From Rhodobiaceae bacterium (GTDB lineage: Bacteria > Pseudomonadota > Alphaproteobacteria > Rhizobiales > Tepidamorphaceae): a stretch of 64,000 nt of DNA. The stretch spans positions 343,519-407,518 of the forward strand of contig JACKJK010000005.1 in assembly GCA_020637985.1 (NCBI GenBank), given 5' to 3'. The translations under genes were made by a program, and so were the position numbers. Positions 17,344-25,458 of this stretch are shown here, piece by piece (positions within the stretch are counted from its first letter, which is position 1; the number at the start of each line of letters is the position of its first letter). The notes under the pieces are model-generated. The model was not told the origin of the DNA and searched no databases. It saw only the letters and a list, made by a program, of their open reading frames with translations.

Positions 17344-17449
17344 GATCATGGGCCTGGCCGGCCCGTGATCATGACCGTGATCGATCCAACATAGCTGGAG
17401 CGGGATGGGACGGAAAACCGGCGGCCACTTTTCCTCATTCCGCTCCAGC
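17344..17449. repeat. RIME-like rhizobial palindromic element (two stem-loops)
   Basis: The rsmE-gshA gap contains two stem-loops. The first has an 11-base arm at 17344-17354 pairing with 17360-17370 (one G-T) around a 5-base loop. The second has a 14-base arm at 17394-17407 pairing with 17436-17449 (one G-T), enclosing GGAAAACCGG and CCACTTTTCC segments. The AAAACCGG...CCACTTTT core inside GC-rich arms is the familiar pattern of RIME elements of Mesorhizobium, Rhizobium and Brucella. No open reading frame or T-tract terminator is present. It may act as a transcript-end structure or be a non-autonomous mobile relic. Confidence 0.7.
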
Positions 17450-17592
17450 GCTATTTCCCCCCGCCTGTTGCATGAGGTCCATGCGTCTGTCCGCTTGTGC
17501 GCCGCGCGTGTGGCGGATAACGAAGGGGCGCTGCGAAACGGCTGCCCCCGCGCGAGTGGATGCGGCGGCGAAGAAGGCAGGGAGACCCGGAC

Positions 17593-18963
17593 ATGGCGCG
17601 CGACCGCGACGACCTCGTACCGATCACATCGCGCGACGAACTGGTCGCCGAGCTGGCCGCCGGCTGCAAGCCGAAGGAGCAGTTCCGCATCGGTACCGAG
17701 CACGAGAAGTTCGGTTTCCACCTGATCGACAAGAGCCCCGTCCCCTACGAGGGGGCAAGCGGCATCCGCGCCTTGCTGGAAAACATGCAGGGCGTTCTGC
17801 ACTGGGAACCGATCCTCGACGAGGGCCGCATCATCGGCATGACGGACCCGACCGGCGGCGGCGCCATCTCGCTGGAGCCCGGCGGCCAGTTCGAGCTGTC
17901 GGGTGCGCCGCTGAAGTCGATCCACCAGACCTGCCGCGAGGTGCACGCCCATCTCGCACAGGTGCGCGAAGTCGCCGACCATCTCGGCATCGGCTTTCTC
18001 GGCCTCGGCGTATCGCCCAAGTGGACCCGTGCCGAAACGCCGGTGATGCCCAAGAGCCGCTACAAGATCATGACCGCCTACATGCCCAAGGTCGGCAGCA
18101 AGGGTCTGGACATGATGTACCGCACCTGCACCGTGCAGGTGAATCTCGATTTCTCCAGCGAGGCGGACATGGTGCGCAAGATGCGCGTCGGCCTGGCGCT
18201 GCAGCCGATCGCCACGGCGTTGTTTGCCAATTCGCCGTTCCTGGAAGGCAAGCCGAACGGCTTCTTGTCCTATCGCAGCGAGATCTGGCGCGACACCGAC
18301 CCGGACCGCTCAGGCATGTTGCCGTTTGCCTTCGAGGACGGCTTCGGCTTCGAGCGCTATGTCGATTATGCCCTTGATGTTCCAATGTATTTCGTCAAGC
18401 GCGGTGACACCTATCACGATGTCGCCGGCCAGTCGTTCCGTGACCTGATGGACGGCCGCCTGCCCGGCATGCCCGGCGAGATGGCGATGCGCTCGGACTG
18501 GGTCAACCACCTCTCGACGATCTTCCCCGAGGTGCGCCTGAAGCGCTTCCTGGAGATGCGCGGCGCCGATGGCGGCCCCTGGCGCGGCATCTGCGCCCTG
18601 CCGGCGCTCTTCGTCGGCCTGCTGTACGACGATACCGCGCTCGATGCGGCGAGCGACCTGATTGCCGACTGGAACGCGGAAGAGCGCCAGGCGCTGCGCG
18701 ATGAGGTTCCGCGCACCGCGCTGAAGACGCCGTTCCGCAACACCACCGTGCAGGAAATCGCGCGCGAGGTGGTGGCGATCGCCACCGACGGCCTCAAGCG
18801 CCGCGCCGCCGGCCATGGCGGTGAACGCGACGAGACCCGCTTCATCGAGCCGCTCGCCGAGATCGCCGAGACCGGCATAACCAACGCCGAGCGCCTGCTC
18901 GATCGCTACCACAACGTCTGGAACGGCGACATCGACCGCGTCTTCATCGAAGAGGCCTATTGA
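17593..18963 (+). CDS. gshA: Glutamate-cysteine ligase (plant/alphaproteobacterial type)
   Basis: First enzyme of glutathione synthesis, joining glutamate and cysteine with ATP in the cytoplasm. The 456-residue protein belongs to the plant-like class of GCS. It has RIGTEHEKFGFHLID near the N-terminus, TDPTGGGAISLEPGGQFELS (the Glu-rich metal and substrate site), MYRTCTVQVNLDF and RSDWVNHLSTIFPEVRLKRF. The ATG at 17593 follows an AGGGAGA site by 9 bases. The gene's stop codon overlaps the ATG of the EamA transporter as ATGA, so the two are co-translated. The upstream region holds an RIME-like repeat rather than an obvious promoter. Confidence 0.94.
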   Translation: MARDRDDLVPITSRDELVAELAAGCKPKEQFRIGTEHEKFGFHLIDKSPVPYEGASGIRALLENMQGVLHWEPILDEGRIIGMTDPTGGGAISLEPGGQFELSGAPLKSIHQTCREVHAHLAQVREVADHLGIGFLGLGVSPKWTRAETPVMPKSRYKIMTAYMPKVGSKGLDMMYRTCTVQVNLDFSSEADMVRKMRVGLALQPIATALFANSPFLEGKPNGFLSYRSEIWRDTDPDRSGMLPFAFEDGFGFERYVDYALDVPMYFVKRGDTYHDVAGQSFRDLMDGRLPGMPGEMAMRSDWVNHLSTIFPEVRLKRFLEMRGADGGPWRGICALPALFVGLLYDDTALDAASDLIADWNAEERQALRDEVPRTALKTPFRNTTVQEIAREVVAIATDGLKRRAAGHGGERDETRFIEPLAEIAETGITNAERLLDRYHNVWNGDIDRVFIEEAY

Positions 18964-19907
18964 TGCCGCAAGGTCCTGGCGCCGGCGTGGCGCCGGCTGC
19001 CGCGGCACCGCGCACGATGCTGCTGTTCCTCGTCGTCGTGATGACCTGGGGCACCGGCTGGCTGCCGATCCGCTACCAGGTCGGCGAGGTCGCTCCCGAG
19101 GTGACGCTGTTCTGGCGCTTCCTGATCGCCGGCGCGCTGTTGTGGGGTCTGGTGTGGTGGCGCGGCGCGCACTGGCGCTATCCGCCTGCAATTCATGTCC
19201 GCCTCGTCTTCATGGGGCTCGGCATGTTCGGCATCAACTACCTGCTGATGTACAACGCCGCCCGCCACCTGCCCACGGGCACCCTGGCGGTGGTCTTCTC
19301 CACAGCCTCGCTCTACGGCTTCGCGCTCGATGCGATCCTGTTTTCCCGCCACGTCGGCCCGCGCGCAATCGCCGGCGTCATCGTCGGCCTGGCGGGCCTT
19401 GCGCTGGTGTTCCTACCGCAGATCGCCGCGACGCACTTCGCCGGTCCCGCGATGACTTCCTTCCTGCTCGCGATGGTATCCACGGCCCTGTTCGCACTCG
19501 GCAGTTCGCTTGCCGCCGCGACCCAGAAGCACGGCGTTTCGGTACGCGGCTCGACCGCCTGGGCGGCGCTCTACGGCTGTCTCGCCATGGGGCTGATCGT
19601 CCTGCTGCGCGGCGACAGTTTCGCGATTTCCTGGAAGGCGACCTACCTGGCGGCGCTTGGCTGGCACGTGGTCGTGGCCACGGTGATCGCCTTTTCCGCC
19701 TATGTCGCGCTGGTCGGCGAGGCGGGGATCGGCCGCGCCGCCTACACCACGGTGGTGTTTCCGGTCATCGCGCTCGCCCTGTCGACACTTGTCGAAGGGC
19801 TGGCGTGGACGCCGGCGATGGCGCTCGGCGTTCTCCTCGTCGGGCTCGGCAATGTTCTCGTCCTGCGCCGTCCCTCGCCGGTCAAGCGCATCGCGCCATT
19901 GTCCTGA
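18963..19907 (+). CDS. EamA family (DMT superfamily) transporter
   Basis: Inner-membrane permease of 314 residues with about ten predicted helices and the two tandem EamA repeats. The first repeat runs from LLFLVVVMTWGTGWLPIRYQ to about residue 145 and the second from SFLLAMVSTALFALGSSLAA to the end. The first repeat begins with the W-G-T-x-W motif usual in drug/metabolite transporters. Substrate is not predictable; members export amino acids, metabolites or drugs. Its start overlaps the gshA stop by 4 bases, so a link to thiol or amino-acid export is possible but only inferred. The gene ends 4 bases before the convergent LysR stop. Confidence 0.88.
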   Translation: MPQGPGAGVAPAAAAPRTMLLFLVVVMTWGTGWLPIRYQVGEVAPEVTLFWRFLIAGALLWGLVWWRGAHWRYPPAIHVRLVFMGLGMFGINYLLMYNAARHLPTGTLAVVFSTASLYGFALDAILFSRHVGPRAIAGVIVGLAGLALVFLPQIAATHFAGPAMTSFLLAMVSTALFALGSSLAAATQKHGVSVRGSTAWAALYGCLAMGLIVLLRGDSFAISWKATYLAALGWHVVVATVIAFSAYVALVGEAGIGRAAYTTVVFPVIALALSTLVEGLAWTPAMALGVLLVGLGNVLVLRRPSPVKRIAPLS

Positions 19908-19910
19908 GTG

Positions 19911-20783
19911 TCAGGCCGCCTGGTCGGTTCCGGCCCGCAGGTTGTTGAGCCGGCGCGCGATGTGTTCGGCAAGCGCATCGTGCACCGCCTGCGTTGCGTG
20001 TCTGGCGCGGATCATCGCGATCTCGCACACCGGCAGCGCCGGAAAGCCGTCGGCTGCCGTCAGCACCCGGACGTCGGAGCGGATCGCCGATTCCGGCAAC
20101 ACCGAGATGGCAAGGCCGGCCGCGACGGCGCCGTTGATGGCCGCCGCGCTCGACGAGGTGTAGGTGATGCGCCAGTCCCGCCCCACGCGCGCCAGCGCGT
20201 CGGCCGCCGCCTGCCGCCACGCGCAGGGTTCCCCGCCCAGCGCCAGCGGGATCGGGTCCTGCGCGGCGGCCGCCATCGATTCCGAGGCCACCCAGTGCAG
20301 CTGCTCGCGCCGCACGATGGTTCCCCCGGTGTCCGCATAGGTGACGATGCCCATGTCGAGTTCGCCGTCGCGCACCTTGCCGGCGACGATGTGCGAGGAG
20401 CGGCAGTCGACGGTGACATCAACCGCCGGATGGGTTCGGTTGAACGCGGCCAGCACCCGCGGCAGCAGCCGGTCGGCATAGTCGTCGGGAACGCCCAGGC
20501 GGACCGAGCCGGTCATCTCCTTGCCGCTCACCGCGCTCACCGCCGCCTCGTTCAGCGCCAGCATCTTCTGCGCATAGCTCACCAGCGTCCGCCCCTCCGG
20601 CGTCAGCCGGATGTCGCGGCCGGTGCGGACGAACAACTGGCAGCCCAGCCGCTCCTCGAGCTTCTTGATCTGCATCGACACAGCCGACTGCGTGCGATGC
20701 ACGTCTTCCGCCGCCTTCGTGAAGCTGCCGGTCTCCGCCACCGCGAGGAAGGTACGCAACTGGTCGCTGTCGAGCATCATCAT
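19911..20783 (-). CDS. LysR family transcriptional regulator
   Basis: DNA-binding regulator of 290 residues. Residues 4-63 form the winged helix-turn-helix (LRTFLAVAETGSFTKAAEDV, then RTQSAVSMQIKKLEERLG). From about 90 on is the type 2 periplasmic-binding-protein effector domain, beginning SVRLGVPDDYADRLLPRVL. The start is the first of three consecutive ATG codons at 20783. A 17-base palindrome at 20806-20822 immediately upstream fits a LysR operator and could control both this gene and the divergent DUF1127 gene 239 bases away. Effector and wider regulon are unknown. Confidence 0.92.
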   Translation of the reverse strand: MMMLDSDQLRTFLAVAETGSFTKAAEDVHRTQSAVSMQIKKLEERLGCQLFVRTGRDIRLTPEGRTLVSYAQKMLALNEAAVSAVSGKEMTGSVRLGVPDDYADRLLPRVLAAFNRTHPAVDVTVDCRSSHIVAGKVRDGELDMGIVTYADTGGTIVRREQLHWVASESMAAAAQDPIPLALGGEPCAWRQAAADALARVGRDWRITYTSSSAAAINGAVAAGLAISVLPESAIRSDVRVLTAADGFPALPVCEIAMIRARHATQAVHDALAEHIARRLNNLRAGTDQAA

Positions 20784-20805
20784 GCCGGTCAATCCATCAG
20801 AAAAC

Positions 20806-20822
20806 TTGATCTGAAAGATCAA
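20806..20822. promoter_or_regulatory. Putative LysR operator, perfect palindrome
   Basis: TTGATC-TGAAA-GATCAA is a perfect 6-base inverted repeat with a 5-base spacer, 23 bases upstream of the LysR ATG. LysR-type proteins bind interrupted palindromes of about this size in the promoter between themselves and a divergent target. Here the divergent neighbour is the DUF1127 gene. Binding is inferred from position and symmetry. Confidence 0.55.
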
Positions 20823-21021
20823 TAACATTCGTTGGACTGATGAACAATCCACCCGCATGTTCCGACCGTCCTCACGGACGCAAGGGCACCGGTCGATTGC
20901 AGCACGCCCGGTCGCCCGCCAGACCCGGGCGCGCCAGACCCCTCTTTCCGCAGCGCGTCCGGGAATGGCATCTCGCCGGCGCCGCGACACCGGCGCCGCC
21001 AATGACATGATGGAGACCGAC

Positions 21022-21339
21022 ATGACCGACGCAGCTTGCGAACTCGACCCCCGTTCGTCCCGCGAAGCCCTCGCCCTGAACACGATCGCCGGTATCGCCG
21101 TACGCCCGTTCGCCGCGCTGGCCGGTTTCTATCGCCGACGCGCCATGCTGACGCGCCTGACGCAACTCGACGATCACATGCTGAAGGACATCGGCCTGCA
21201 GCGCTTCGACCTCTGCGACGCCATGACGCTGTCGTCGGGTGAAGACGTGACCCGCTTCCTGCGCGGGCGTGCCGACGAACGCAGGGTGGCCGAACGGGGC
21301 CGCCAGCGCATGCGCGCCAGGATCGCGTCCAGCGAATAG
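21022..21339 (+). CDS. DUF1127 domain-containing protein
   Basis: Small protein of 105 residues with a DUF1127 (YjiS-like) region in the middle, around residues 35-80: RRAMLTRLTQLDDHMLKDIG, then LQRFDLCDA. The L-x-x-L-D-D-x-x-L-x-D-I-G-L core is the family signature; in alphaproteobacteria such Arg-rich proteins bind small RNAs or act in phosphate and stress physiology. This one has an N-terminal acidic and hydrophobic extension and a basic C-terminal tail. The ATG at 21022 is chosen over those at 21007 and 21010 because GGAG lies 6 bases upstream. It is transcribed away from the LysR gene and ends before a strong hairpin terminator. Confidence 0.82.
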   Translation: MTDAACELDPRSSREALALNTIAGIAVRPFAALAGFYRRRAMLTRLTQLDDHMLKDIGLQRFDLCDAMTLSSGEDVTRFLRGRADERRVAERGRQRMRARIASSE

Positions 21340-21360
21340 TCATCGGTCCGCGAACGCCCA

Positions 21361-21405
21361 AGAAAAAGGCCCGCCGGGCGCATGCTCGGCGGGCCGAATT
21401 CTTTC
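21361..21405. terminator. Intrinsic terminator between convergent DUF1127 and DUF937 genes
   Basis: GGCCCGCCG (21368-21376) pairs perfectly with CGGCGGGCC (21387-21395) across a 10-base loop containing GCATGC. On the minus strand the stem is followed by TTTTTCTT, a good U-tract for the DUF937 transcript. On the plus strand it is followed by GAATTCTTTC, weaker. It probably serves both converging genes. Confidence 0.8.
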
Positions 21406-21419
21406 GAGATACGCAAGTA

Positions 21420-22094
21420 TCAGCGTTTGCCGCCGGTGAACTGGTCGAAGATGCGGCTCATTGCCTCGGTATTGGCATCCTGTGTCTTGCGGCCGGCCGT
21501 GAACAGCGCATCCATGATCTCGGCGGGGTTGAAAGCGCCCTGGCCCGATTGCGCCTTGCCCGCGCCGCCCAACATGTTGCCGAACATGCCCTGCAGCATG
21601 TCGCCGAGCGGGTTCGCGCCGCCGCGCCCGCCGCCCATCATCTGCTCGAACATCTGCTGCAACGGATTGGAGGCCCCCGATCCCTGCCGCGCCAGCCCGC
21701 CCATCATCATCGAGGCGATGACCGGCAGCATCTGCTTCATCAGTTCGGTGCCGATCCCCGTCATCGTGGCAGCCTGGTCGGCAACCGCGCGGCTGACGTC
21801 CTTGGACCCGAACAATTGCCCGAGAATGTCGTTGCCGCTCTGGCGAACCTCTTCGGTCTCTGTCGCCTTGGGGTCGTCGAAGAAGCGCTCGTAGCCGCCG
21901 CTGCCCATCTGATTGAAGAAGCCCTGCATGGCATCCATCGACTGTGCCTGGCGCCGCATCCCTTCCTGGAAGGCCGGCATCAGGGCCTCGACCGCCTTGC
22001 GGGTCTGGTCGGGATGCAGGCCGAACTGGCGCGACAGGTTTTCCATCGCTGCCCCGTTCTGGGCCTGGTTGAGCATGTCGAACATGTTGAACAT
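21420..22094 (-). CDS. DUF937 domain-containing protein
   Basis: Protein of 224 residues in the DUF937 group, function unknown. It is unusually rich in Met, Gly, Gln and Asn. The N-terminal part (FNMFDMLNQAQNGAAMENLS, then QFGLHPDQTRKAVEALMPAF) is the typical helical repeat of this family, and the middle reads LPVIASMMMGGLARQGSG. The Gly/Met-rich C-terminal half looks disordered. No signal peptide is evident, so a cytoplasmic location is likely. The ATG at 22094 is the family start; the longer upstream frame is Arg/Pro-rich shadow sequence. The gene ends 15 bases from a strong terminator. Confidence 0.82.
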   Translation of the reverse strand: MFNMFDMLNQAQNGAAMENLSRQFGLHPDQTRKAVEALMPAFQEGMRRQAQSMDAMQGFFNQMGSGGYERFFDDPKATETEEVRQSGNDILGQLFGSKDVSRAVADQAATMTGIGTELMKQMLPVIASMMMGGLARQGSGASNPLQQMFEQMMGGGRGGANPLGDMLQGMFGNMLGGAGKAQSGQGAFNPAEIMDALFTAGRKTQDANTEAMSRIFDQFTGGKR

Positions 22095-22434
22095 GGCTGC
22101 GCTTGATCTCCCTTTGGCCGCGTCAAGGCGGCAATCGATGGGCAACCCTGACGTGCTTTCCCGGTCAATGTCAATTTGCACAACGGCTTGCCGGTATCCG
22201 GCCCGCCCCACGCCTGCGGGCCGCCAGTGCTTTTCGCCGGCCAGGCGCGGCCCATCCGAGCCGGGCGCAAATCGGCGGAAGAAGCGCGACGCACCAGCGG
22301 AAAAGGGACGGAAAAGGAAAGGGAGCGAAAAAGGAAAAGGCACCGATGGTTTCCCATCGGTGCCTCTGTTACCCCCGTCTTGCTTCCCAACCCGCGATCG
22401 CAAGGGCAGGTATCAAGACGAATAGGCGCTGGAA
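22095..22434. other. Gene-free region between DUF937 and the small lipoprotein
   Basis: 340 bases with no convincing coding sequence. The half near the lipoprotein contains the strong terminator described at 22322-22364 and a purine-rich run (22300-22340). The half near the DUF937 start should hold its promoter, but no good -35/-10 pair was recognised. Confidence 0.6.
22322..22364 (-). terminator. Strong intrinsic terminator of the small lipoprotein gene
   Basis: A perfect 11-base stem (22339-22349 with 22354-22364) closes a 4-base loop that reads GAAA on the minus strand. The stem is followed on that strand by TTTTCCTTTTT. It lies 70 bases past the stop codon of the 54-residue lipoprotein on the minus strand and supports that gene being real and separately transcribed. 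Confidence 0.85.
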
Positions 22435-22599
22435 TTACTTCCAGTTAGCAGCCGGCTGAACGGCGGCAGGCGCTTCGACGCTGGCGACGGGCGCGTAGCC
22501 CTTCGCAACCACCGGCTCCTTGTGGTGCAGGTGATCGCAAGCAGCGAGAGCGAAAGCCGCAGCGGCAACGCCGGCGACGATGGTGAGACGCTTCGTCAT
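22435..22599 (-). CDS. Small lipoprotein, 54 residues
   Basis: Short gene below usual length cut-offs. The product starts MTKRLTIVAGVAAAAFALAA and has Cys21, giving a signal peptide with an LAAC lipobox. The mature part begins CDHLHHKEPVV and ends in an Ala/Pro/Val-rich tail, AAVQPAANWK. It is predicted to be an outer- or inner-membrane lipoprotein, only about 34 residues after processing. The His pair near the anchor (HLHHKE) might bind metal. Support for the gene comes from the lipobox, a candidate promoter 37-65 bases upstream and a strong terminator downstream. I do not recognise a named family; function unknown. Confidence 0.78.
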   Translation of the reverse strand: MTKRLTIVAGVAAAAFALAACDHLHHKEPVVAKGYAPVASVEAPAAVQPAANWK

Positions 22600-22909
22600 A
22601 GTGGGTACCCCCAGAGGTTAACCGAAACGAGTCGGAAGTTATCGGCGCGAGGCCAGTGGCGCAACACTTACAGCGGGTTCGCCTCGCCGCAAACCCCGGT
22701 TTTGCACGTTTTGGGGATCGCAGATGCAAATCTGCAACACACGCTCCGGCGCGGGCGCGAGAAACCGGTCCGCGGACGCGGCGAAAAGCCCAGTCCTGTT
22801 AAGGTTTTGGCAATAATTCGGGGTGCCGTCGGGCGGCGTTGCGGCCACGTCGCGCGGGGCAGGAAATCGTTGTCAACAGGCCCAGAGGAAGGGTGTGGCA
22901 GGCGCAGGC
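22600..22909. other. Gene-free region upstream of the small lipoprotein
   Basis: 310 bases between the lipoprotein start and the tldD stop, with no credible coding sequence on either strand and no tRNA-like fold. It carries the candidate lipoprotein promoter at 22636-22664. The part next to tldD has no clear hairpin plus T-tract, so how tldD transcription ends is not visible. Confidence 0.6.
22636..22664 (-). promoter_or_regulatory. Candidate sigma-70 type promoter of the small lipoprotein
   Basis: On the minus strand TTGCGC (22664-22659) and TAACTT (22641-22636) are separated by exactly 17 bases. The -10 lies 37 bases upstream of the lipoprotein ATG. The match to consensus is moderate (4 of 6 at -35, 4 of 6 at -10). 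Confidence 0.5.
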
Positions 22910-24334
22910 TCACGCCGCCTGCGTGCCGCCGACCGTGATGGCGTCGATTCGCAGGGTCGGCTGGCCGACACCCACCGGCACGCCCTGGCCGTTCTTGCCG
23001 CAGGTGCCGATGCCGGGATCCAGCGCCATGTCGTTGCCAACCATCGGCACCCGAGTCAGCGCGTCGGGGCCGTTGCCGATCAGCATGGCGCCCTTCACCG
23101 GCGCGCCGACCTTGCCGTCCTCGATCAGGTAGGCCTCGGTGCACTGGAACACGAACTTGCCCGAGGTGATGTCGACCTGGCCGCCGCCGAAGGACACCGC
23201 GTAGAGCCCCTTCTTCACCGACGAGAGGATCTCCTGCGGATCGTAACCACCTGAAAGCATGTAGGTATTCGTCATTCGCGGCATCGGGATATGGGCATAG
23301 GACTGGCGCCGGCCGTTGCCTGTGGACGCCACCTGCATCAGCCGGGCGTTCTGCCGGTCCTGCATGTAGCCGACGAGGCGTCCGTCCTCGATCAATACCG
23401 TGCGCGAGGACGGCGTGCCCTCGTCGTCGATGCTGATCGAGCCGCGCAGCCCCGGCAGCGTGCCGTCGTCGACGATGGTGATTCCCTTCGAGGCGACCTG
23501 CTCGCCCATCAGCCCGGCGAACGCGCTCTCGCCGCGCCGGTTGAAGTCGCCTTCCAGCCCGTGCCCGATCGCCTCGTGCAGCAGCACGCCCGGCCAGCCG
23601 GCGCCCAGCACCACGTCGGTCTCGCCCGCCGGCGCCGGCACGGCCTCCAGGTTGACGTTCGCCTGCCGGATCGCCTCGTCGACGACCGCGCGCCAGGCAT
23701 CGGGCGCGATGAAATCGGCATAGCCGCAACGTCCGCCGACGCCGTGCGAGCCGCTTTCCTGGCGGTCGCCTTCACCGGCGACCACGGCGACATTGAGTCG
23801 CACGAGCGGGCGCACGTCGCGGTAGATGCCGCCGTCCGGGCGGACGATCTCCACCACCTGCCAGCTGCCGGCCAGCGACGCGGTGACCTGCCGCACCTTG
23901 CCGGACGCCGCCCGCGCATAGGCGTCGATTTCCTCCAGCAGCCGGACCTTGTCCTCGAAGCTCGGTGCCCCGAGCGGGTTTTCCTCGCCGTAGAGCTTGA
24001 CGTTGCTGCGCGCAGGCGGGGCCGCAAAACTGCCCGAATGGCCGGATTTCACGACATCCACCGCGCCCGCCAGGCGCCGGAAGGCCGGCTCCGAAATCTC
24101 CGAAGCGTGCGCGTAGCCCGCGCTCTCGCCGGCCACCGCGCGCAGCCCCATGCCCTGCGCGGTGTCGAAGTTCGCCGTCTTCAGCCGGCCGTTGTCGAAG
24201 CCCAGCGTCTCGCTCTGCCGGTACTCGAGGAACAGTTCGCCGTCGTCAGCGCCCGACAGCGCCTCGCCGACGAGGTCGCGGGCGCGCTGGGCCGTGATGC
24301 CGTTGGCGTCGAGCAGGGAAACGGGTGCGGTCAC
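22910..24334 (-). CDS. tldD: Metalloprotease TldD
   Basis: Catalytic subunit of the TldD/TldE protease, which degrades unfolded or short peptides and processes modified peptides such as microcins. It has 474 residues with the zinc-binding HEAIGH motif at 253-258 followed by GLEGDF, and GGYDPQEILSSVKKGLYAV in the C-terminal half. The start is a GTG at 24334: GGAGAA lies about 8 bases upstream and the family N-terminus (LLDANGITAQRARDLV) begins here; the frame extension to 24385 has no homology. Its PmbA partner is encoded at 9013-10365. It is followed upstream by the IalB gene on the same strand after a 166-base gap. Confidence 0.94.
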   Translation of the reverse strand: MTAPVSLLDANGITAQRARDLVGEALSGADDGELFLEYRQSETLGFDNGRLKTANFDTAQGMGLRAVAGESAGYAHASEISEPAFRRLAGAVDVVKSGHSGSFAAPPARSNVKLYGEENPLGAPSFEDKVRLLEEIDAYARAASGKVRQVTASLAGSWQVVEIVRPDGGIYRDVRPLVRLNVAVVAGEGDRQESGSHGVGGRCGYADFIAPDAWRAVVDEAIRQANVNLEAVPAPAGETDVVLGAGWPGVLLHEAIGHGLEGDFNRRGESAFAGLMGEQVASKGITIVDDGTLPGLRGSISIDDEGTPSSRTVLIEDGRLVGYMQDRQNARLMQVASTGNGRRQSYAHIPMPRMTNTYMLSGGYDPQEILSSVKKGLYAVSFGGGQVDITSGKFVFQCTEAYLIEDGKVGAPVKGAMLIGNGPDALTRVPMVGNDMALDPGIGTCGKNGQGVPVGVGQPTLRIDAITVGGTQAA

Positions 24335-24500
24335 GGATGGTTTCTCCCGATGGCTGTCGCGCGGCCGTCTGCCGATATGGGCCACGCGAGGAGAGGCTGC
24401 ATTCCTGCAGAGGCTGCCCTGTACGCCTGCATATATAGAGGACGGCGTGCTGCGACCAAGGCGCGACGCGGTTGCCGCATGCCGCGCTGATCCGGCCGTG

Positions 24501-25064
24501 TCACTGCAGCTTGTCGAGCGCGGTCGTGAAACCCGTCAGAGAAACGGGGATGCCGATGCCCTCCTCGGGCGACTGGAAGATGATGAACAGCGCGTTCTTG
24601 CCGCCACGGAAGCGCTCCAGCAACGCCGGGTCGAAGAACACCTCGGCGACGCAGCCGGTCGGCTGGCAGCGCGCGTAGGCTGTGTGGCCGATCTTCTCGT
24701 CGTCGATGATCAGCCCGAGACCGGCCGGCAGCAGCACGCCAAGCGGTGCCAGCACGCGCAGGATGGTGTCCTTCTTGTCGGCGGTGCGCAGCACGACGAC
24801 GGTCAGGCCGACGTTCTGGCGGTCCTCGGCGGTCACGCTCTGCACGATCGCGCATTGCTCGGACGGGGCGCCGGGCGGCGTGTCGCAGCGGAACTGCCAG
24901 TCGCCGACGGTCTCCTTGAGAACGCCCTGCGCCTGTGCAGGTGTGCCGGCCAGCAGCGCTACTGAAGCAAGCAGGGCCGCGACGACGAGGCCTGCAAGCA
25001 CCCCGCGCAAGCTGCCGGTCCGCATTTTGGAGGGGGTGCTCCGGCTTGCAGGCTCGATGTGCAT
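24501..25064 (-). CDS. Invasion-associated locus B (IalB) family protein
   Basis: Exported protein of 187 residues in the IalB family, first known from Bartonella red-cell invasion but widespread in rhizobia where its role is unclear. A signal peptide spans about residues 14-45 (RGVLAGLVVAALLASVALLA, ending TPAQA). The mature part starts QGVLKETVGDWQFRCDTPPG, typical of the family, and has conserved Cys pairs in FRCDT...EQC and RCQPTGC. The ATG at 25064 is preferred over 25070 because AAGGGA lies 7 bases upstream of it. The long gap to the next gene gives it its own promoter, with a TTGACA -35 at 25202-25207. Confidence 0.87.
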   Translation of the reverse strand: MHIEPASRSTPSKMRTGSLRGVLAGLVVAALLASVALLAGTPAQAQGVLKETVGDWQFRCDTPPGAPSEQCAIVQSVTAEDRQNVGLTVVVLRTADKKDTILRVLAPLGVLLPAGLGLIIDDEKIGHTAYARCQPTGCVAEVFFDPALLERFRGGKNALFIIFQSPEEGIGIPVSLTGFTTALDKLQ

Positions 25065-25179
25065 CGGCATGTCCCTTGTCGGCATGTTGCTCGCCGTTCC
25101 CCGCGTGATCTGGCCTGCCCCGTGCATGTCCGCGGCACACAGCCGCGGCGGCAAATCAATTTGGCGCCACGGGAATCGA

Positions 25180-25207
25180 GCGGTACCAGACACGACCCCG
25201 TTGTCAA
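25180..25207 (-). promoter_or_regulatory. Candidate ialB promoter
   Basis: On the minus strand a perfect TTGACA (25207-25202) is followed after 16 bases by TACCGC (25185-25180). The -35 is consensus, the -10 is weak. It lies about 116 bases upstream of the ialB ATG. Confidence 0.42.
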
Positions 25208-25458
25208 GAATCCGCTGGCGCCGATGCGATGGACGCCATCTTGGGCCGCTTTATGGCATTCGGCCTGACCAGCGAAAAAAGGGGAGCGGAAAACCACGAC
25301 AAAAACCACCCCATGCACAGCCTGCACATGTGGCAGTTTGTCCGGGCGCAATTCCCCCGCGATTGGGATAAATGAAACTTGCGGGGAATCGCACCTTTAT
25401 GGTTTGTACCCCGTTGCGGGGCCTTCGATGACGGATTACACACCGTGGCAACCCGGGC

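Noticed and set aside
17344..17370. First stem-loop after rsmE as an intrinsic terminator
   Set aside because: No T-tract follows on either strand and it belongs to a repeat pattern with the second stem.
25351..25389. Inverted repeat before ctaC as a terminator for ialB-opposite transcription
   Set aside because: The loop is about 20 bases, the stem has a bulge and no U-tract follows; more likely a regulatory site or chance.
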